Assembly: GCF_018100985.1 (NCBI RefSeq)
Contig: NZ_JAGJEI010000017.1
Span: 16,579-80,578, forward strand
DNA from: Pseudoalteromonas sp. MMG007
GTDB lineage: Bacteria > Pseudomonadota > Gammaproteobacteria > Enterobacterales > Alteromonadaceae
Length of the DNA: 64,000 nucleotides
Direction of reading: 5' to 3'
This document shows positions 19,001 through 27,529 of the stretch, one piece after another. Every line of letters starts with the position of its first letter. Position 1 is the first letter of the stretch. A model generated the notes under the pieces. It saw nothing but the letters and a program-made list of their open reading frames with translations, had not been told where the DNA came from and did not search any database. A program made the translations under genes and the position numbers.

Positions 19001-19359
19001 TCTTCTAACCTGTCATCTTCTCTAGCGCCACTATTTACCCATAATGCATAGAGTAGCCTTATTCCAAGCTCCGTTTTTTTATCGCTTTTAGGAAGCTTGT
19101 TTAGTTCGTTAGTTGCCTGTGAATATTCGCTTAGCCCAATATGCAGTTCTATTTTTTTTGCACGTAGTTTTTCATTATTTGGGTCAGTATTAAGTGCGGC
19201 ATTTAAGTATGATTTTTCAAAAGTGTAATCTTGTGAAAGTGCCTCTTCTTCAAAAAATAAAGTGTGTGGAAACAAAGCATAAAGTGCAAAACAACTAACA
19301 GCTAAAATAGCTAAAATTGTTTTAAAAGAAACTAATTGAGGGCGTTTTTTGTTATTCAT
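16078..19359 (-). CDS. pelB: Pel export outer-membrane porin/TPR protein PelB
   Basis: PelB carries Pel through the outer membrane. The 1093-residue protein has an N-terminal membrane anchor (about 10-32), a very long array of TPR-like helices (about 40-800; for example SQATNELNKLP and NTLEDAAKAIE-type repeats), and a C-terminal region of beta strands ending LQLGYYVHF with the terminal phenylalanine typical of beta-barrel proteins. Pseudomonas PelB is somewhat longer (about 1193), so a TPR or two may be missing here. The start overlaps the pelA stop by one base (TAATG), and pelC starts shortly after its end. Confidence 0.93.
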   Translation of the reverse strand: MNNKKRPQLVSFKTILAILAVSCFALYALFPHTLFFEEEALSQDYTFEKSYLNAALNTDPNNEKLRAKKIELHIGLSEYSQATNELNKLPKSDKKTELGIRLLYALWVNSGAREDDRLEELSLKITAFNNWNEKVLKIAKAIGLNEKVAQYYAQKNQPLVAADYWLSAGMPIKALAIYKKYINADIAVKAIETALGADNPKQAYAWWKTYGDAKNTKRTLYLANLAGNTEDAAKAIEVLLKEQPNNTQYLTQAMQLRLANGNAKGAEQLLAKLILKSPSDKELHLLNWKIKRWQNKPREALKEFKWLMDNRAVTAAMLTDSINDANALYLYQDADEIYEYKAQNRNLKGNGFAKWMQTNEFIGNPKQELNHIERFEQINGKSTLSQYWKAKVLHDTGNLKALRALWPTYSGPKKEEDLLWIARAFWLKDDFNTALQVLKNKTQSSDDEFWSAQVDMAMRVQDKAQELYALEQLKKISPLSVGDMLHYQQLRFAGKPKELLAYLWASENKTDRQLIQIALLSTQVNDAEAVARIHAELDKQRYNKALYPAWLLLSNWYQNQSDLNYAYTTLNRAAKLSEYNPDVVLAQGWLALQMHDTVMIERILANYSQNDPSYEWTQLLASLSIHQKSYNSAYFYLRKLAISDPSDLTTLVNLADVMKQLGYYANATELNHYLLQHLPKDKYAYRGLMFRWAGAMAMPHLMQLNTMDELASDTIGEPRTNWWLARRAATKLEPWQKLQLYMTNGEFNKVKQLMAKGSLSKLDELNALLYLKQPYATMQRWYEELTDEPNESQLSLLRNARTSYFRALEVNASPEAGLNSSQYDVNVYFPYVNGQWKLSISDQQNLNNNGLLFAIEDKITRGRWYFDAKIDSHQGSFASRQGLSLDSRYQWNARTQVGLKLEYNVENRQSEALLSYAQLDKATAYVNYNIDNRQNVQLSAAAMSFSQRDNGSSLINGQEYNARYQYSILKDRPIWNAYFSAQWQDFERVNALINTEQRPLIIDLQPFRRFALGTSFASTGSLEPPYLGASPSWLFDISTGYQTLNDTVDVSVSSGAGWSVMGDDLFKLQLGYQSSNKVGNSDTQLQLGYYVHF

Positions 19360-22067
19360 TAAAATGCACCTCTTTTGCAGTCTAAGTAACCATAAAATTG
19401 ACCTTTTGGCAGCTTAAATTGTGTTAGCTTACCGCGTGAAGTCCCTTTGAAGTGCTTACCCATGTGCGAGATAAATTCACAAGAACGTGCATTAATTAAA
19501 TCTAAAGCAGCGGGAACCCATGCCTTGAAGCTTACAGGTCCATTAACTTGCCATGTATCAATAGCAACGTTTGCTGATGCTAAATAAGGACTGTTATTGG
19601 TTTGAGTATGGTCAAAGCTTAATTGTGCTATATCGTCAGTTATGTGTATGTAATCGCCTTTTTGTGTAACACCTGAAATCCCGGTGCTTTGAGTAACATT
19701 AGGTACATCAAAGTCACTTGGGATACGCAAAGTACGTATGCTTTTAGAGCTAAATAGCCACTCATCGTCACTGTTTTTTGCAAGTGCAGAGAAATAAAAG
19801 TCTTTTGCTATTTTTGCATAATCACTTAAATGCACGGGTGTATTTGGCCTCGCTAATACGTAGTCTATGTTGTGCTTTAGTGCATCAAGCCCTGCAAGCA
19901 CTTCTGCAGAATAAAAGTGAAAATAGATAGTATAGGGCTTTAATCTGTATGGTTTTTCTGTAATTTCAAATGTTTCTGTTAAGCGCTTAAAACCATAATA
20001 TGGGCCGTGCCATAAGTTGGTATAAACATTTTCATTAAGAATAGGCGCATAAATTTGATAAAGTAAATCACGCTCAGGACGGCCAATTGGTGAAACATGT
20101 GTAAGGCTAGGATTATCTGCATTTACGTCGGTGTTACCACCATTAACGTTTAGCACGCCAGCATCGCGAGCAAGCTCAAGTGCCTTAGGGCCAGGCGTTG
20201 CGTCTCCCGACCAAAGCATCATGACTGTTTTTTTGTTTTTAGGTGTTAGCTTTTCATCAATATATTTTATTGAGTCAGTAATTTCTTTTTTAAGACTAAT
20301 ACTATCGTAACCAGGTACATCTAAATGAAACCCATAATCGGTATCGTCTACGTCAATTTTCTTTCGTCCAGAAAGGGCTGTCCAAAAATATGGATGACTG
20401 TAAGTATGTGAAGCAACTTCTACGTAGGGCAGGGCAAAAATATCACGCGCAATAGCTTCAAGTTTCGGGCTCATTTTTGAGTGCAAGCCGCCTTGTTCAA
20501 TATCGGCTTGTATTACTGATGAAGTAAGTGGCAGTTTGTAATGTTTAATGATTTCATCACGAATGACTTCTGCTGAATAAGGTTTACCCGAAAAATGCGC
20601 AACGCTTGTAAATCCATCACCATCTATATGAATAGTGAGCATACGTCGGCCACTAAGAGTGGTGGTATCGGGAACTAAAATTGGCGGTAACCCCATGGCT
20701 TTTGTAAGCAGTGTTTTAGGGTCGATAACCCATTTACTACCTTCCATTGGGAGAGTGTCTATTAACCATGGCGCGACTACTACGGCGCCGTACTTCGTTT
20801 TTGCCGCTTGAATAACGGTTGAATTGTCTGCAGAGTTAATAGTGATTAATGGCGTTGCATTTTTTGAGAGCTTTAAAAAATAAGGTTTAGTTATCGCCGG
20901 CGCAGTCGTTGCTTCGCCTTTTAGCCAAGGCTCAAAGTGAGCTAACTCATAAGGCGCCTTAGGCAAGGTGTTTAACGACTCTACACCTAATTTTAATAAC
21001 AGTTTAGATGCGTTAGGTAATTCACCTAAAACAAGTTGTGGGACTACACCTAAATTAGATTCAAGCCAATTTGTAAGTGTAGGAGTATAAAAAGCATCGC
21101 TAACTGTCCACGAGATAATACCTGCATGTAGGCTTGGATCCACCAATGGCAGCGGGCGCTTTGCCATATCAACGTAATCAGGAATATAACCTAAGTACTC
21201 AATCATGGTGGCTAGTTTTAAATGAACAAGTGTGTATATAAGCGGTTTAACATTACTGTTATAAGGGATTAAAACTCGCCTAGGTACCGGTTTTATGCTC
21301 GATGTGCCCCATGTTTGTAGGTGCCCATCGGTAACCCATGGAGTAAAACCTGCTTGTTTTATTTTAAGTGCCATTGCAAGGCGGTTATTTTGCTTTGCAT
21401 AATCGATAACTTGTACATTAAAACCTAAGGTTTGTGCTTTATTAAGCTGTGTAATTAACCATGCCTGATCGTCCTCTGTGGTTAACTTATAGCTGTTATC
21501 GCTTGGGTTATAATGACTGTATAAACCTTCAGCCACTATATCGTTGGCAAAACCCGCTAATTTAGGCAATACCTCAAATCCGCGATTAAGAATAAGGTGT
21601 TTATTAAATGTATTCGATAAGTTTTTTACGATGTCTACTAAGCCCGCTTGTTGCTCTGGCTTACTATGTTTAGCATCTAAAAGTTGGTAGCTATCTAAGG
21701 TATCTAAAAACAAACCACTAAAACCACGCGCTTTTAACGACGCTGCGCTGTTTTGCATATGTTGTTGCCAATGCCTTGAAGTTAAATCGGCAATGTGACT
21801 ATTCCAGTTAGGGTTTAGTGAAAGTGATGATTCACTTTTATTGAATGATTCACCCACGCTTAAATAGGCATAAACGGCTATGTTACGTTTTTTAAACCAT
21901 GCAAGCTCATGCTCAGTTACTAAATCAGGTTGTACGACAACTCGCGAGTAAAAAGTCATTTCGGCCAGTGGCATAGGGGATGAGTAGTAAAATGCGATAC
22001 TATTATTTACAGGTTTTGCAAATACATGGACTGATACTAAGAGCGCAAGGTATAAAAAATACTTCAT
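19359..22067 (-). CDS. pelA: Pel deacetylase/glycoside hydrolase PelA
   Basis: PelA is the periplasmic protein that deacetylates Pel and trims it with a hydrolase domain. The 902-residue product begins with a signal peptide (MKYFLYLALLVSVHVFA). An N-terminal hydrolase domain follows, with YAYLSVGE, LFLDTLDSY and IVAEGLYSHYN, the acidic residues expected in the GH166 active site. The central region resembles the reductase-like segment of Pseudomonas PelA. The deacetylase domain starts around LTIHIDGDGFTSVAH and includes HTYSHPYFW, together a plausible metal-binding Asp-His-His set. A beta-rich C-terminal domain completes it. It is the first gene of the operon, with no obvious strong ribosome site. 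Confidence 0.94.
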   Translation of the reverse strand: MKYFLYLALLVSVHVFAKPVNNSIAFYYSSPMPLAEMTFYSRVVVQPDLVTEHELAWFKKRNIAVYAYLSVGESFNKSESSLSLNPNWNSHIADLTSRHWQQHMQNSAASLKARGFSGLFLDTLDSYQLLDAKHSKPEQQAGLVDIVKNLSNTFNKHLILNRGFEVLPKLAGFANDIVAEGLYSHYNPSDNSYKLTTEDDQAWLITQLNKAQTLGFNVQVIDYAKQNNRLAMALKIKQAGFTPWVTDGHLQTWGTSSIKPVPRRVLIPYNSNVKPLIYTLVHLKLATMIEYLGYIPDYVDMAKRPLPLVDPSLHAGIISWTVSDAFYTPTLTNWLESNLGVVPQLVLGELPNASKLLLKLGVESLNTLPKAPYELAHFEPWLKGEATTAPAITKPYFLKLSKNATPLITINSADNSTVIQAAKTKYGAVVVAPWLIDTLPMEGSKWVIDPKTLLTKAMGLPPILVPDTTTLSGRRMLTIHIDGDGFTSVAHFSGKPYSAEVIRDEIIKHYKLPLTSSVIQADIEQGGLHSKMSPKLEAIARDIFALPYVEVASHTYSHPYFWTALSGRKKIDVDDTDYGFHLDVPGYDSISLKKEITDSIKYIDEKLTPKNKKTVMMLWSGDATPGPKALELARDAGVLNVNGGNTDVNADNPSLTHVSPIGRPERDLLYQIYAPILNENVYTNLWHGPYYGFKRLTETFEITEKPYRLKPYTIYFHFYSAEVLAGLDALKHNIDYVLARPNTPVHLSDYAKIAKDFYFSALAKNSDDEWLFSSKSIRTLRIPSDFDVPNVTQSTGISGVTQKGDYIHITDDIAQLSFDHTQTNNSPYLASANVAIDTWQVNGPVSFKAWVPAALDLINARSCEFISHMGKHFKGTSRGKLTQFKLPKGQFYGYLDCKRGAF

Positions 22068-22535
22068 TTGTAATTCATTTCTATTAAATTATAACTATGA
22101 CTCAAAGTGATGTTTTCCGTTTTAATGCTAGTTATTCTGTATTAGTAATATAGGCTTATTATATGTTAGTAGGCTGTTGATATCTATAGATGCTGTGATG
22201 CTTAACATAATTACTTAAATTGACACGCCACAGGTATGAACTTGTCAGTATAACGGCAGGCAAACTTGCGTACGTAGTGAAATTTGATTTAGATCACTCT
22301 ATAGGTTAGTTTTTATTTTTACTAATTAAAGAGCTAGCCATTGTAAAGTGTTTACGACTAAAGTGTTGGTATTATTAGTATAAATGCAACACTATAAAGA
22401 CTATAATGCTTTTAATAGACCAATCTGAATGTTTGCGCAGTCTAGCTTTTATTAATACTTAACTAATCACTTTAAAACTTTAATAAAAATAGAGTTGTAA
22501 TTATCGTTACCGATAGTGTTAGAACCTGTATTTAG
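22068..22535. other. Intergenic region between divergent pelA and chemoreceptor genes
   Basis: No gene is seen in these roughly 470 bases. The stretch holds a candidate CRP/FNR-type site (22280-22301) and, on the minus strand, a possible -10 box TATACT at 22252-22247 that could serve pelA. I compared it by eye with the c-di-GMP GEMM riboswitch consensus and found no match. Confidence 0.6.
22280..22301. promoter_or_regulatory. Candidate CRP/FNR-family binding site upstream of pelA and the chemoreceptor gene
   Basis: The core TTGAT-TTAG-ATCAC matches nine of ten positions of the FNR consensus (TTGAT-N4-ATCAA) and is close to the E. coli CRP consensus (TGTGA-N6-TCACA) with A/T flanks. It lies 213 bp upstream of pelA and 282 bp upstream of the chemoreceptor start, between divergent genes, so either or both could be controlled. 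Confidence 0.5.
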
Positions 22536-22583
22536 ATGGGTATGAATCCTACCACTCAATATATTTATATACTCGGAGAAATA

Positions 22584-24251
22584 ATGAGTAATCTAAGCTT
22601 AAAAAACAAACTGTTGTTATTAGCTATTTTGCCACTAATGCTACTTTTGATTAGTTTAATGTTGAGCTCTTATTATTTGGAGAATAAAAATCAGCAACAA
22701 AATTTTGACTCATTTAAAACCAAACTTATAAACGATAAGCAAACTTTACTACGCACTGAAATAGAAATCGCCAGTAAGGTTGTTCGTTATCAATTAGCGA
22801 ATGGTTCACAAGAAGATGCAAAAAAAGCCTTAAGAGATTTAACGTTTGGGCAAGGTGGTTACTTTTTTATTTACGACACTAATGGTGTAAGCGTGTTTCA
22901 TGCGTTGTTAGGTGATGCTATTGAAGGTCAAAACAAAATAGGTATGACAGACCCTAACGGTAAAAAAATTATTGTGGGGTTACTTGATCAAGCCCGAAAT
23001 GGGGGAGGCGCTTTTAACTATCACTTTCAAAAACCAGGCACCACCGGCTTAATTGAAAAAATGGGCTACGCAGCCATGATCCCAGGAACAAATTGGATGA
23101 TTGGCACAGGCGAGTACATGGATGACATTGATGCTGAACTAGCTAAATATCGTAATACTATGACAGAGCACATGAACGATAAAGTGACAACACTATTATT
23201 GATTGCGCTATTTTGGCTTGTTCTGACAATTGCATGTGCATTAATAGCTGCAAATACCATGGTTAAACCTATCCAGCGCATGGCGCAAAGTTTAGATGAT
23301 ATCGCCAAAGGTGAAGGTGATTTAACGAAGCGATTAGACATTGATACTAATGATGAAATTGGCCAACTTGGCGAAGCGTTTAATATGTTTGTAAGCAAGC
23401 TTCACGGTATTATTGCCAATGTAGTTGATGTTACTCATGATGTAAAAACCGCCTCTGGTGATATAAATACACAAACGCAACTAATTGAAAGTAAGTTACT
23501 TAATCATAACCATGAGACTGATCTTGTTGCTACTGCTATTACCGAAATGTCGGCGACATCTCATGAAGTAGCGCAAAATACGACGCAAGTGGCTGAGTCT
23601 ACCCAATCAGCAACCCAAGAAGTAGCTAAAGCTCAAGAGTGTGTTGATATTTCACTCAGTGAAGTGAGTCATTTAATGAGTGAGATAAACTTAGCTGCTG
23701 AACAGGTTGACTCGTTAAGCGATCAATCTAAAAAAATTAACAGTGTATTAAGTGTTATTGGTGGTATTGCCGAGCAAACAAACCTGCTTGCATTAAACGC
23801 AGCCATTGAAGCTGCGCGTGCGGGCGAGCAAGGGCGAGGTTTTGCAGTGGTTGCTGATGAAGTGAGAAGCCTTGCGAGTCGAACTCAAGTAAGTACGCTT
23901 GAAATTAGTGAAATGCTCAGTGAGTTACACAATTTAGTAACAGCCGCAGTAGAGGCAATGCAAGCAAGCCAGCTAAGTTGCAACCGTTCTGTAGAGTCAT
24001 CTCGTGCTATTTCTGAAAGCTTGGGCGCTGTTACAAGCTCTGTGAGAAATATTAACGATATGAGTACACAAATTGCGACTGCAGCGATGGAGCAAAGTAG
24101 CGTAACAGAAGAAATAAACCGTAACGTATTTGTTATTCAAGAAATAGTAAATGAGTTAACGACGTCGAGTAAAACCACCTCATCAGTGGGCCTTCATTTA
24201 GCTGGGCAAGGTGATAACTTGGGTCAGCTAGTTGGGCAGTTTAAAATCTAA
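22584..24251 (+). CDS. Methyl-accepting chemotaxis protein with single Cache sensor domain
   Basis: A 555-residue chemoreceptor. I use the ATG at 22584, with CGGAG eight bases upstream, rather than the frame's earlier ATG at 22536. It has a first membrane helix (about 8-30), a periplasmic sCache_2-like domain (about 35-190, including [18 protein letters not shown] and [16 protein letters not shown]), a second helix (about 200-222), a HAMP domain, and the signalling domain with tip [19 protein letters not shown]. Cache domains of this kind often bind small organic acids; the ligand here is unknown. No CheB/CheR pentapeptide is visible at the C-terminus. Transcribed away from the pel operon. 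Confidence 0.93.
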   Translation: MSNLSLKNKLLLLAILPLMLLLISLMLSSYYLENKNQQQNFDSFKTKLINDKQTLLRTEIEIASKVVRYQLANGSQEDAKKALRDLTFGQGGYFFIYDTNGVSVFHALLGDAIEGQNKIGMTDPNGKKIIVGLLDQARNGGGAFNYHFQKPGTTGLIEKMGYAAMIPGTNWMIGTGEYMDDIDAELAKYRNTMTEHMNDKVTTLLLIALFWLVLTIACALIAANTMVKPIQRMAQSLDDIAKGEGDLTKRLDIDTNDEIGQLGEAFNMFVSKLHGIIANVVDVTHDVKTASGDINTQTQLIESKLLNHNHETDLVATAITEMSATSHEVAQNTTQVAESTQSATQEVAKAQECVDISLSEVSHLMSEINLAAEQVDSLSDQSKKINSVLSVIGGIAEQTNLLALNAAIEAARAGEQGRGFAVVADEVRSLASRTQVSTLEISEMLSELHNLVTAAVEAMQASQLSCNRSVESSRAISESLGAVTSSVRNINDMSTQIATAAMEQSSVTEEINRNVFVIQEIVNELTTSSKTTSSVGLHLAGQGDNLGQLVGQFKI

Positions 24252-24270
24252 CAGATATAAAACTCACATA

Positions 24271-24298
24271 TAAAGCTGCAATTTGCGGCTTTATTTTT
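24271..24298 (+). terminator. Terminator after the chemoreceptor gene
   Basis: A 9-bp stem (TAAAGCTGC with GCGGCTTTA, one G-T pair) with a 5-base loop is followed by a T-rich tract, 20 bases after the stop codon. Confidence 0.82.
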
Positions 24299-24381
24299 AA
24301 GGGGGCTTATAAAGTTTATTGAATTTTTTTTAGTAAGCTCAGTCTATCTGCATGTAAATATATCTATATAGTGAAATATTC

Positions 24382-24867
24382 ATGTCTGAAATACCAACAA
24401 TTAAACACTGTGACCGAAATGCGCTTTTGCCTGAGCAAGATTTAGGTCGTTTAGTATCGTTTTTGCGCTCAAGGCTTGCAGCTCATGTTGATGCCAAGCT
24501 ACTGCCAATGGATTTAACCTCAGCGCAGTATATTGTTGTAGTATTACTCGCCAGAAAGTCTGTAAATACCTTGGCAGGACTGTGTGAGTATATGGTTTAT
24601 GATCGCGGTGCAATGAGCCGTTTATTAAACCGTCTTGAAGAAAAAGGGTTAATTAACAAAACAAAATGCGAGCTTGATAAGCGCTCAACTATTCTAAGTT
24701 TGAGTGAAAAGGGTAGGGCGCTATGCCCTAAAATTATGCCTTTAGTAAACGAGGTGTACGCTCAAGCATTAAATGGCTTTTCTGAACCTGAAAAAAATCA
24801 AATTATTGATTTACTATTTAAAGCTATAAACAACCTAGACTCAATACCAAACCCGCCTCAAAAGTAG
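24382..24867 (+). CDS. MarR family transcriptional regulator
   Basis: A 161-residue winged-helix regulator. The pattern LTSAQYIVVVLLARKSVNTLAGLCEYMVYDRGAMSRLLNRLEEKGL (given here only as a location, about residues 45-90) holds the helix-turn-helix and recognition helix, and the wing follows with the MarR signature region DKRSTILSLSEKGRAL. Such proteins bind palindromes as dimers and release DNA on binding small molecules. No ligand can be inferred. A perfect 12-bp palindrome lies downstream, before the next gene, and is a plausible operator. The ribosome site is weak. Confidence 0.9.
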   Translation: MSEIPTIKHCDRNALLPEQDLGRLVSFLRSRLAAHVDAKLLPMDLTSAQYIVVVLLARKSVNTLAGLCEYMVYDRGAMSRLLNRLEEKGLINKTKCELDKRSTILSLSEKGRALCPKIMPLVNEVYAQALNGFSEPEKNQIIDLLFKAINNLDSIPNPPQK

Positions 24868-24960
24868 ATTATCAATAAAATAGCGATACTGTCTCAGTAA
24901 AAAGTTAGCCAGCGAATTGCCCAACCTGATTGTGTACATATCTTAATCTTGATAATATAG

Positions 24961-24972
24961 TTGCCTAGGCAA
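24961..24972. promoter_or_regulatory. Perfect 12-bp palindrome, candidate MarR operator before the kinase-like gene
   Basis: TTGCCTAGGCAA is a complete dyad 28 bases before the next start codon, close behind the AT-rich TTGATAATATAG stretch that could hold a -10 box. Location after a marR gene and symmetry fit a MarR dimer site; the actual binder is unproven. Confidence 0.5.
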
Positions 24973-25000
24973 TCAAAGTTACTATCTTGTTAGGTTTGTT

Positions 25001-25750
25001 ATGATTGAAAATAATTTGTTAGTGCAATTGCAGCAGGAATTCCCGGAACATTCATTTATGCAACATCATTTAAGTGTTGTTCATAAGGGGCGTTTTGCGA
25101 ATGCGATTGTGTATAGATATAAAGACGAAAAATTTGATTTAATTGTAAAAGACTTTAGCAAAAGCCCTTGGTTTATTCGTAAAACATTCGCCCGATTATC
25201 TGTTAATCAAGAATATAAAGGTTTAAGTCGATTGACGCAGTTAGATGCGGTGGTTAATCGGTATAGTCGTTTATCACCAATCACAGTAGCGTATGGGTAT
25301 ATAGAAGGTACACCGCTTAGAAGTTTAATACATGAAGGCAAAACACTACCGGTTAACTTCTTTCAAGACCTTGAGCACCAAGTTGCAAAAATGCACCGCC
25401 AAGGCCTTGTGCATTTAGATTTGCGAAATATGGGAAACATTTTATGCGGCAATGATGGTAAGCCTTATATTATCGATTTTCAGTCAACAATGAGCTTTTC
25501 GCGGTTTCCGCGCTGGTTACAACGCTTTATGCGTGGCTCTGATATGTCGGGCGTGTATAAAGCGTGGGATAAACTAAGTGATCAACCATTACCAGATGCT
25601 AAGAAAAGTTACTTAACGCGGTTTAATCATGTGCGTAAACGTTGGATATTTAAGGGCTATCCGCTTCAGCGTGGCTATGCTTGGGGGGCTGCACTTGTTA
25701 CTCAATTCGTAAACTCTGATTTGGTGCGTAATATTACCGACAGACTTTAA
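25001..25750 (+). CDS. Small protein-kinase-like protein (RIO/Kdo-kinase type)
   Basis: A 249-residue soluble protein. It has a kinase-like lobe with the catalytic loop HRQGLVHLDLRNMGNIL (His-x-Asp-x5-Asn pattern) and the metal-binding segment YIIDFQSTMSF in place of DFG. A conserved lysine lies in FDLIVKDFSKS. This layout belongs to atypical kinases such as the RIO1 and lipopolysaccharide-Kdo kinase groups, which phosphorylate proteins or sugars. The substrate is unknown. It is preceded by a perfect palindrome and a marR gene, and it ends with a strong terminator, so it is likely a one-gene unit, perhaps under MarR control. Confidence 0.75.
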   Translation: MIENNLLVQLQQEFPEHSFMQHHLSVVHKGRFANAIVYRYKDEKFDLIVKDFSKSPWFIRKTFARLSVNQEYKGLSRLTQLDAVVNRYSRLSPITVAYGYIEGTPLRSLIHEGKTLPVNFFQDLEHQVAKMHRQGLVHLDLRNMGNILCGNDGKPYIIDFQSTMSFSRFPRWLQRFMRGSDMSGVYKAWDKLSDQPLPDAKKSYLTRFNHVRKRWIFKGYPLQRGYAWGAALVTQFVNSDLVRNITDRL

Positions 25751-25775
25751 AACACCAATTTCTTTATGTGATTAA

Positions 25776-25806
25776 GCCCATATTAGCTCGCTAATATGGG
25801 TTTTTT
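25776..25806 (+). terminator. Strong terminator after the kinase-like gene
   Basis: An 11-bp perfect stem (CCCATATTAGC with GCTAATATGGG) on a very tight loop, followed by six T residues. Confidence 0.9.
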
Positions 25807-26035
25807 ATCTAAGCCAACCTATTTAATCAGCACTTAGTTTAAAAATCAGTGTAACAATAACTTTCTTGACTGTTTTTAATATTTTTAAATAAACATTAGT
25901 ACAACATTTGCTTTGCCCATACAATGCGCAAAAATTAGTGAGAGTATGTTTAATAAGTTCTCGATTTCCGCATGATTTTTTTATTGTTTAAGTACACTAT
26001 TTGCACAGTGCATTTTTTAATTTTAAGGGTTTAAG

Positions 26036-27388
26036 ATGATTGAATATCCGGTAGACCAACTTCCACAGCTCATAAATGATTTGATGCAATGTGAGACTAC
26101 TCAGCGAAAAAACAAACTTTTAGAAGATGCACAGTTAACGCTTTCAATAGAGCACCTCTCTTTATTATTTGAAGCAATACCTAAAGAGCAGCGCCTTGAA
26201 ATATGGCAGTTATTAGATGAGGACACACAGCACGAAATTTTTGTTAACTTAAGTGAAGACAGTTGTTTATGGCTACTACAAACGTTAGATGACACTGATG
26301 CGTTTAAGTTACTTGACGAGGTTAACGTAGAGGAACTACTTGAGCTTGAAGAAGTTATTCCAGAGCGTTTTGTTGAGTATGCAAAGAAACAGCTCGATGA
26401 AGCACAAACAAAGCAATATGACCTTGCGCAGCAATACCCGCCAGAGCAGTTAGGTCACTGGTTAGGCTTTGACTTTTTAAAAGTGTCGGAAAAACTAACC
26501 GCTGGTGGCGCTAAAAAGTTATTACATAAAGGCTTGCCGCAATACAGTGAAGTTATTTATTTAGTGAGCCGTAAAGGGAGCTTAATAGGTGAGGTGGCTG
26601 TCAATGATTTAATTAAAGCCAATGATGGCGATAATTTAATGACGCTTGCTAACCATGATTTTTCATCGTTGCATGCAGATGACGATTTATATGAAGCTGC
26701 TGAAGTGGTAATCCACTCAGAGCAAATGGCAATGCCAGTTGTTAATACAGACAATAAATTATTAGGGCGTTTGACGATTGCATCAGCGTACGAATTACGC
26801 CAAGAAATGGCCGATGAAGCAGCAGCTAAAGCCGGTGGTTTACGTGAAGACGAAGACCTATTTGCAAGTGTTCGCAAAAGTGCTAAGAACCGTGGTATTT
26901 GGTTAGGTATTAATTTAGTAACTGCTTTTTTAGCATCGTGGTTTATCGGTTTGTTTGGCGCAACAATAGAACAAGTAGTTGCACTTGCGGTATTAATGCC
27001 GGTAGTTGCTTCTATGGGAGGAATTGCAGGTAGTCAAACCCTTACTGTTATTGTGCGCGGTTTAGCGCTCGGGCAAGTTACAGACTCTAACCGTAATGCA
27101 TTACTTAAAAAAGAGTTACGAGTAGGGGCTGTAAACGGGTTAGTTTGGGCTTTTGTAATAGGTGCACTTACTTATTTGTGGTTTAACGACATAATGCTGA
27201 GCATAACCATTACGGTGGCTATTTTATTAAACTTAGTAGCAGCGTCACTAGCGGGTGTCGTTATACCGTCTATTTTAGACAAAATGAAAATAGATCCTGC
27301 ATTGTCGGGGTCGGTTATTTTAACTACTGTGACGGATATTGTCGGGTTTGTAACCTTTTTAGGCTTAGGCAGTTTGTTACTTTTATAA
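26036..27388 (+). CDS. mgtE: Magnesium transporter MgtE
   Basis: A 450-residue Mg2+ channel/transporter. The N-terminal helical domain (about 1-130) contains the acidic repeats typical of the magnesium-sensing region (for example FKLLDEVNVEELLELEEVIPE, positions about 90-110). Two CBS motifs follow (about 135-260), and five membrane helices form the C-terminal pore (about 285-450), with the family's signature MPVVASMGGIAGSQTLTVIVRG. The start has AAGGG six bases upstream. It ends convergently against the ygiM-like gene, sharing a bidirectional terminator. No magnesium riboswitch was recognised in the 230-base leader. Confidence 0.95.
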   Translation: MIEYPVDQLPQLINDLMQCETTQRKNKLLEDAQLTLSIEHLSLLFEAIPKEQRLEIWQLLDEDTQHEIFVNLSEDSCLWLLQTLDDTDAFKLLDEVNVEELLELEEVIPERFVEYAKKQLDEAQTKQYDLAQQYPPEQLGHWLGFDFLKVSEKLTAGGAKKLLHKGLPQYSEVIYLVSRKGSLIGEVAVNDLIKANDGDNLMTLANHDFSSLHADDDLYEAAEVVIHSEQMAMPVVNTDNKLLGRLTIASAYELRQEMADEAAAKAGGLREDEDLFASVRKSAKNRGIWLGINLVTAFLASWFIGLFGATIEQVVALAVLMPVVASMGGIAGSQTLTVIVRGLALGQVTDSNRNALLKKELRVGAVNGLVWAFVIGALTYLWFNDIMLSITITVAILLNLVAASLAGVVIPSILDKMKIDPALSGSVILTTVTDIVGFVTFLGLGSLLLL

Positions 27389-27483
27389 GTATGATGTTTA
27401 ACTGTCGGTAATGCCTATGGGAGTTTACATAACGTAGGCGTTAGTGTTTTAAAGATTAAGCCACTGTCATCTCTAAAAATGTA

Positions 27484-27507
27484 AAAAGCCGCTATTAAGC
27501 GGCTTTT
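27484..27507. terminator. Bidirectional terminator between mgtE and ygiM-like gene
   Basis: A perfect 10-bp stem (AAAAGCCGCT with AGCGGCTTTT) and a 4-base loop lie between two convergent genes. Confidence 0.88.
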
Positions 27508-27529
27508 ATTTTACTGTGCGGGTTAGGTT

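Noticed and set aside
22068..22535. c-di-GMP (GEMM) riboswitch upstream of pelA
   Set aside because: I compared both strands with the conserved GEMM core; the characteristic GGCAAACC and GACGCAAAGC blocks are absent.
25801..26035. Magnesium riboswitch (M-box or ykoK) upstream of mgtE
   Set aside because: No conserved core helices or sequence blocks were recognised in the AT-rich leader.
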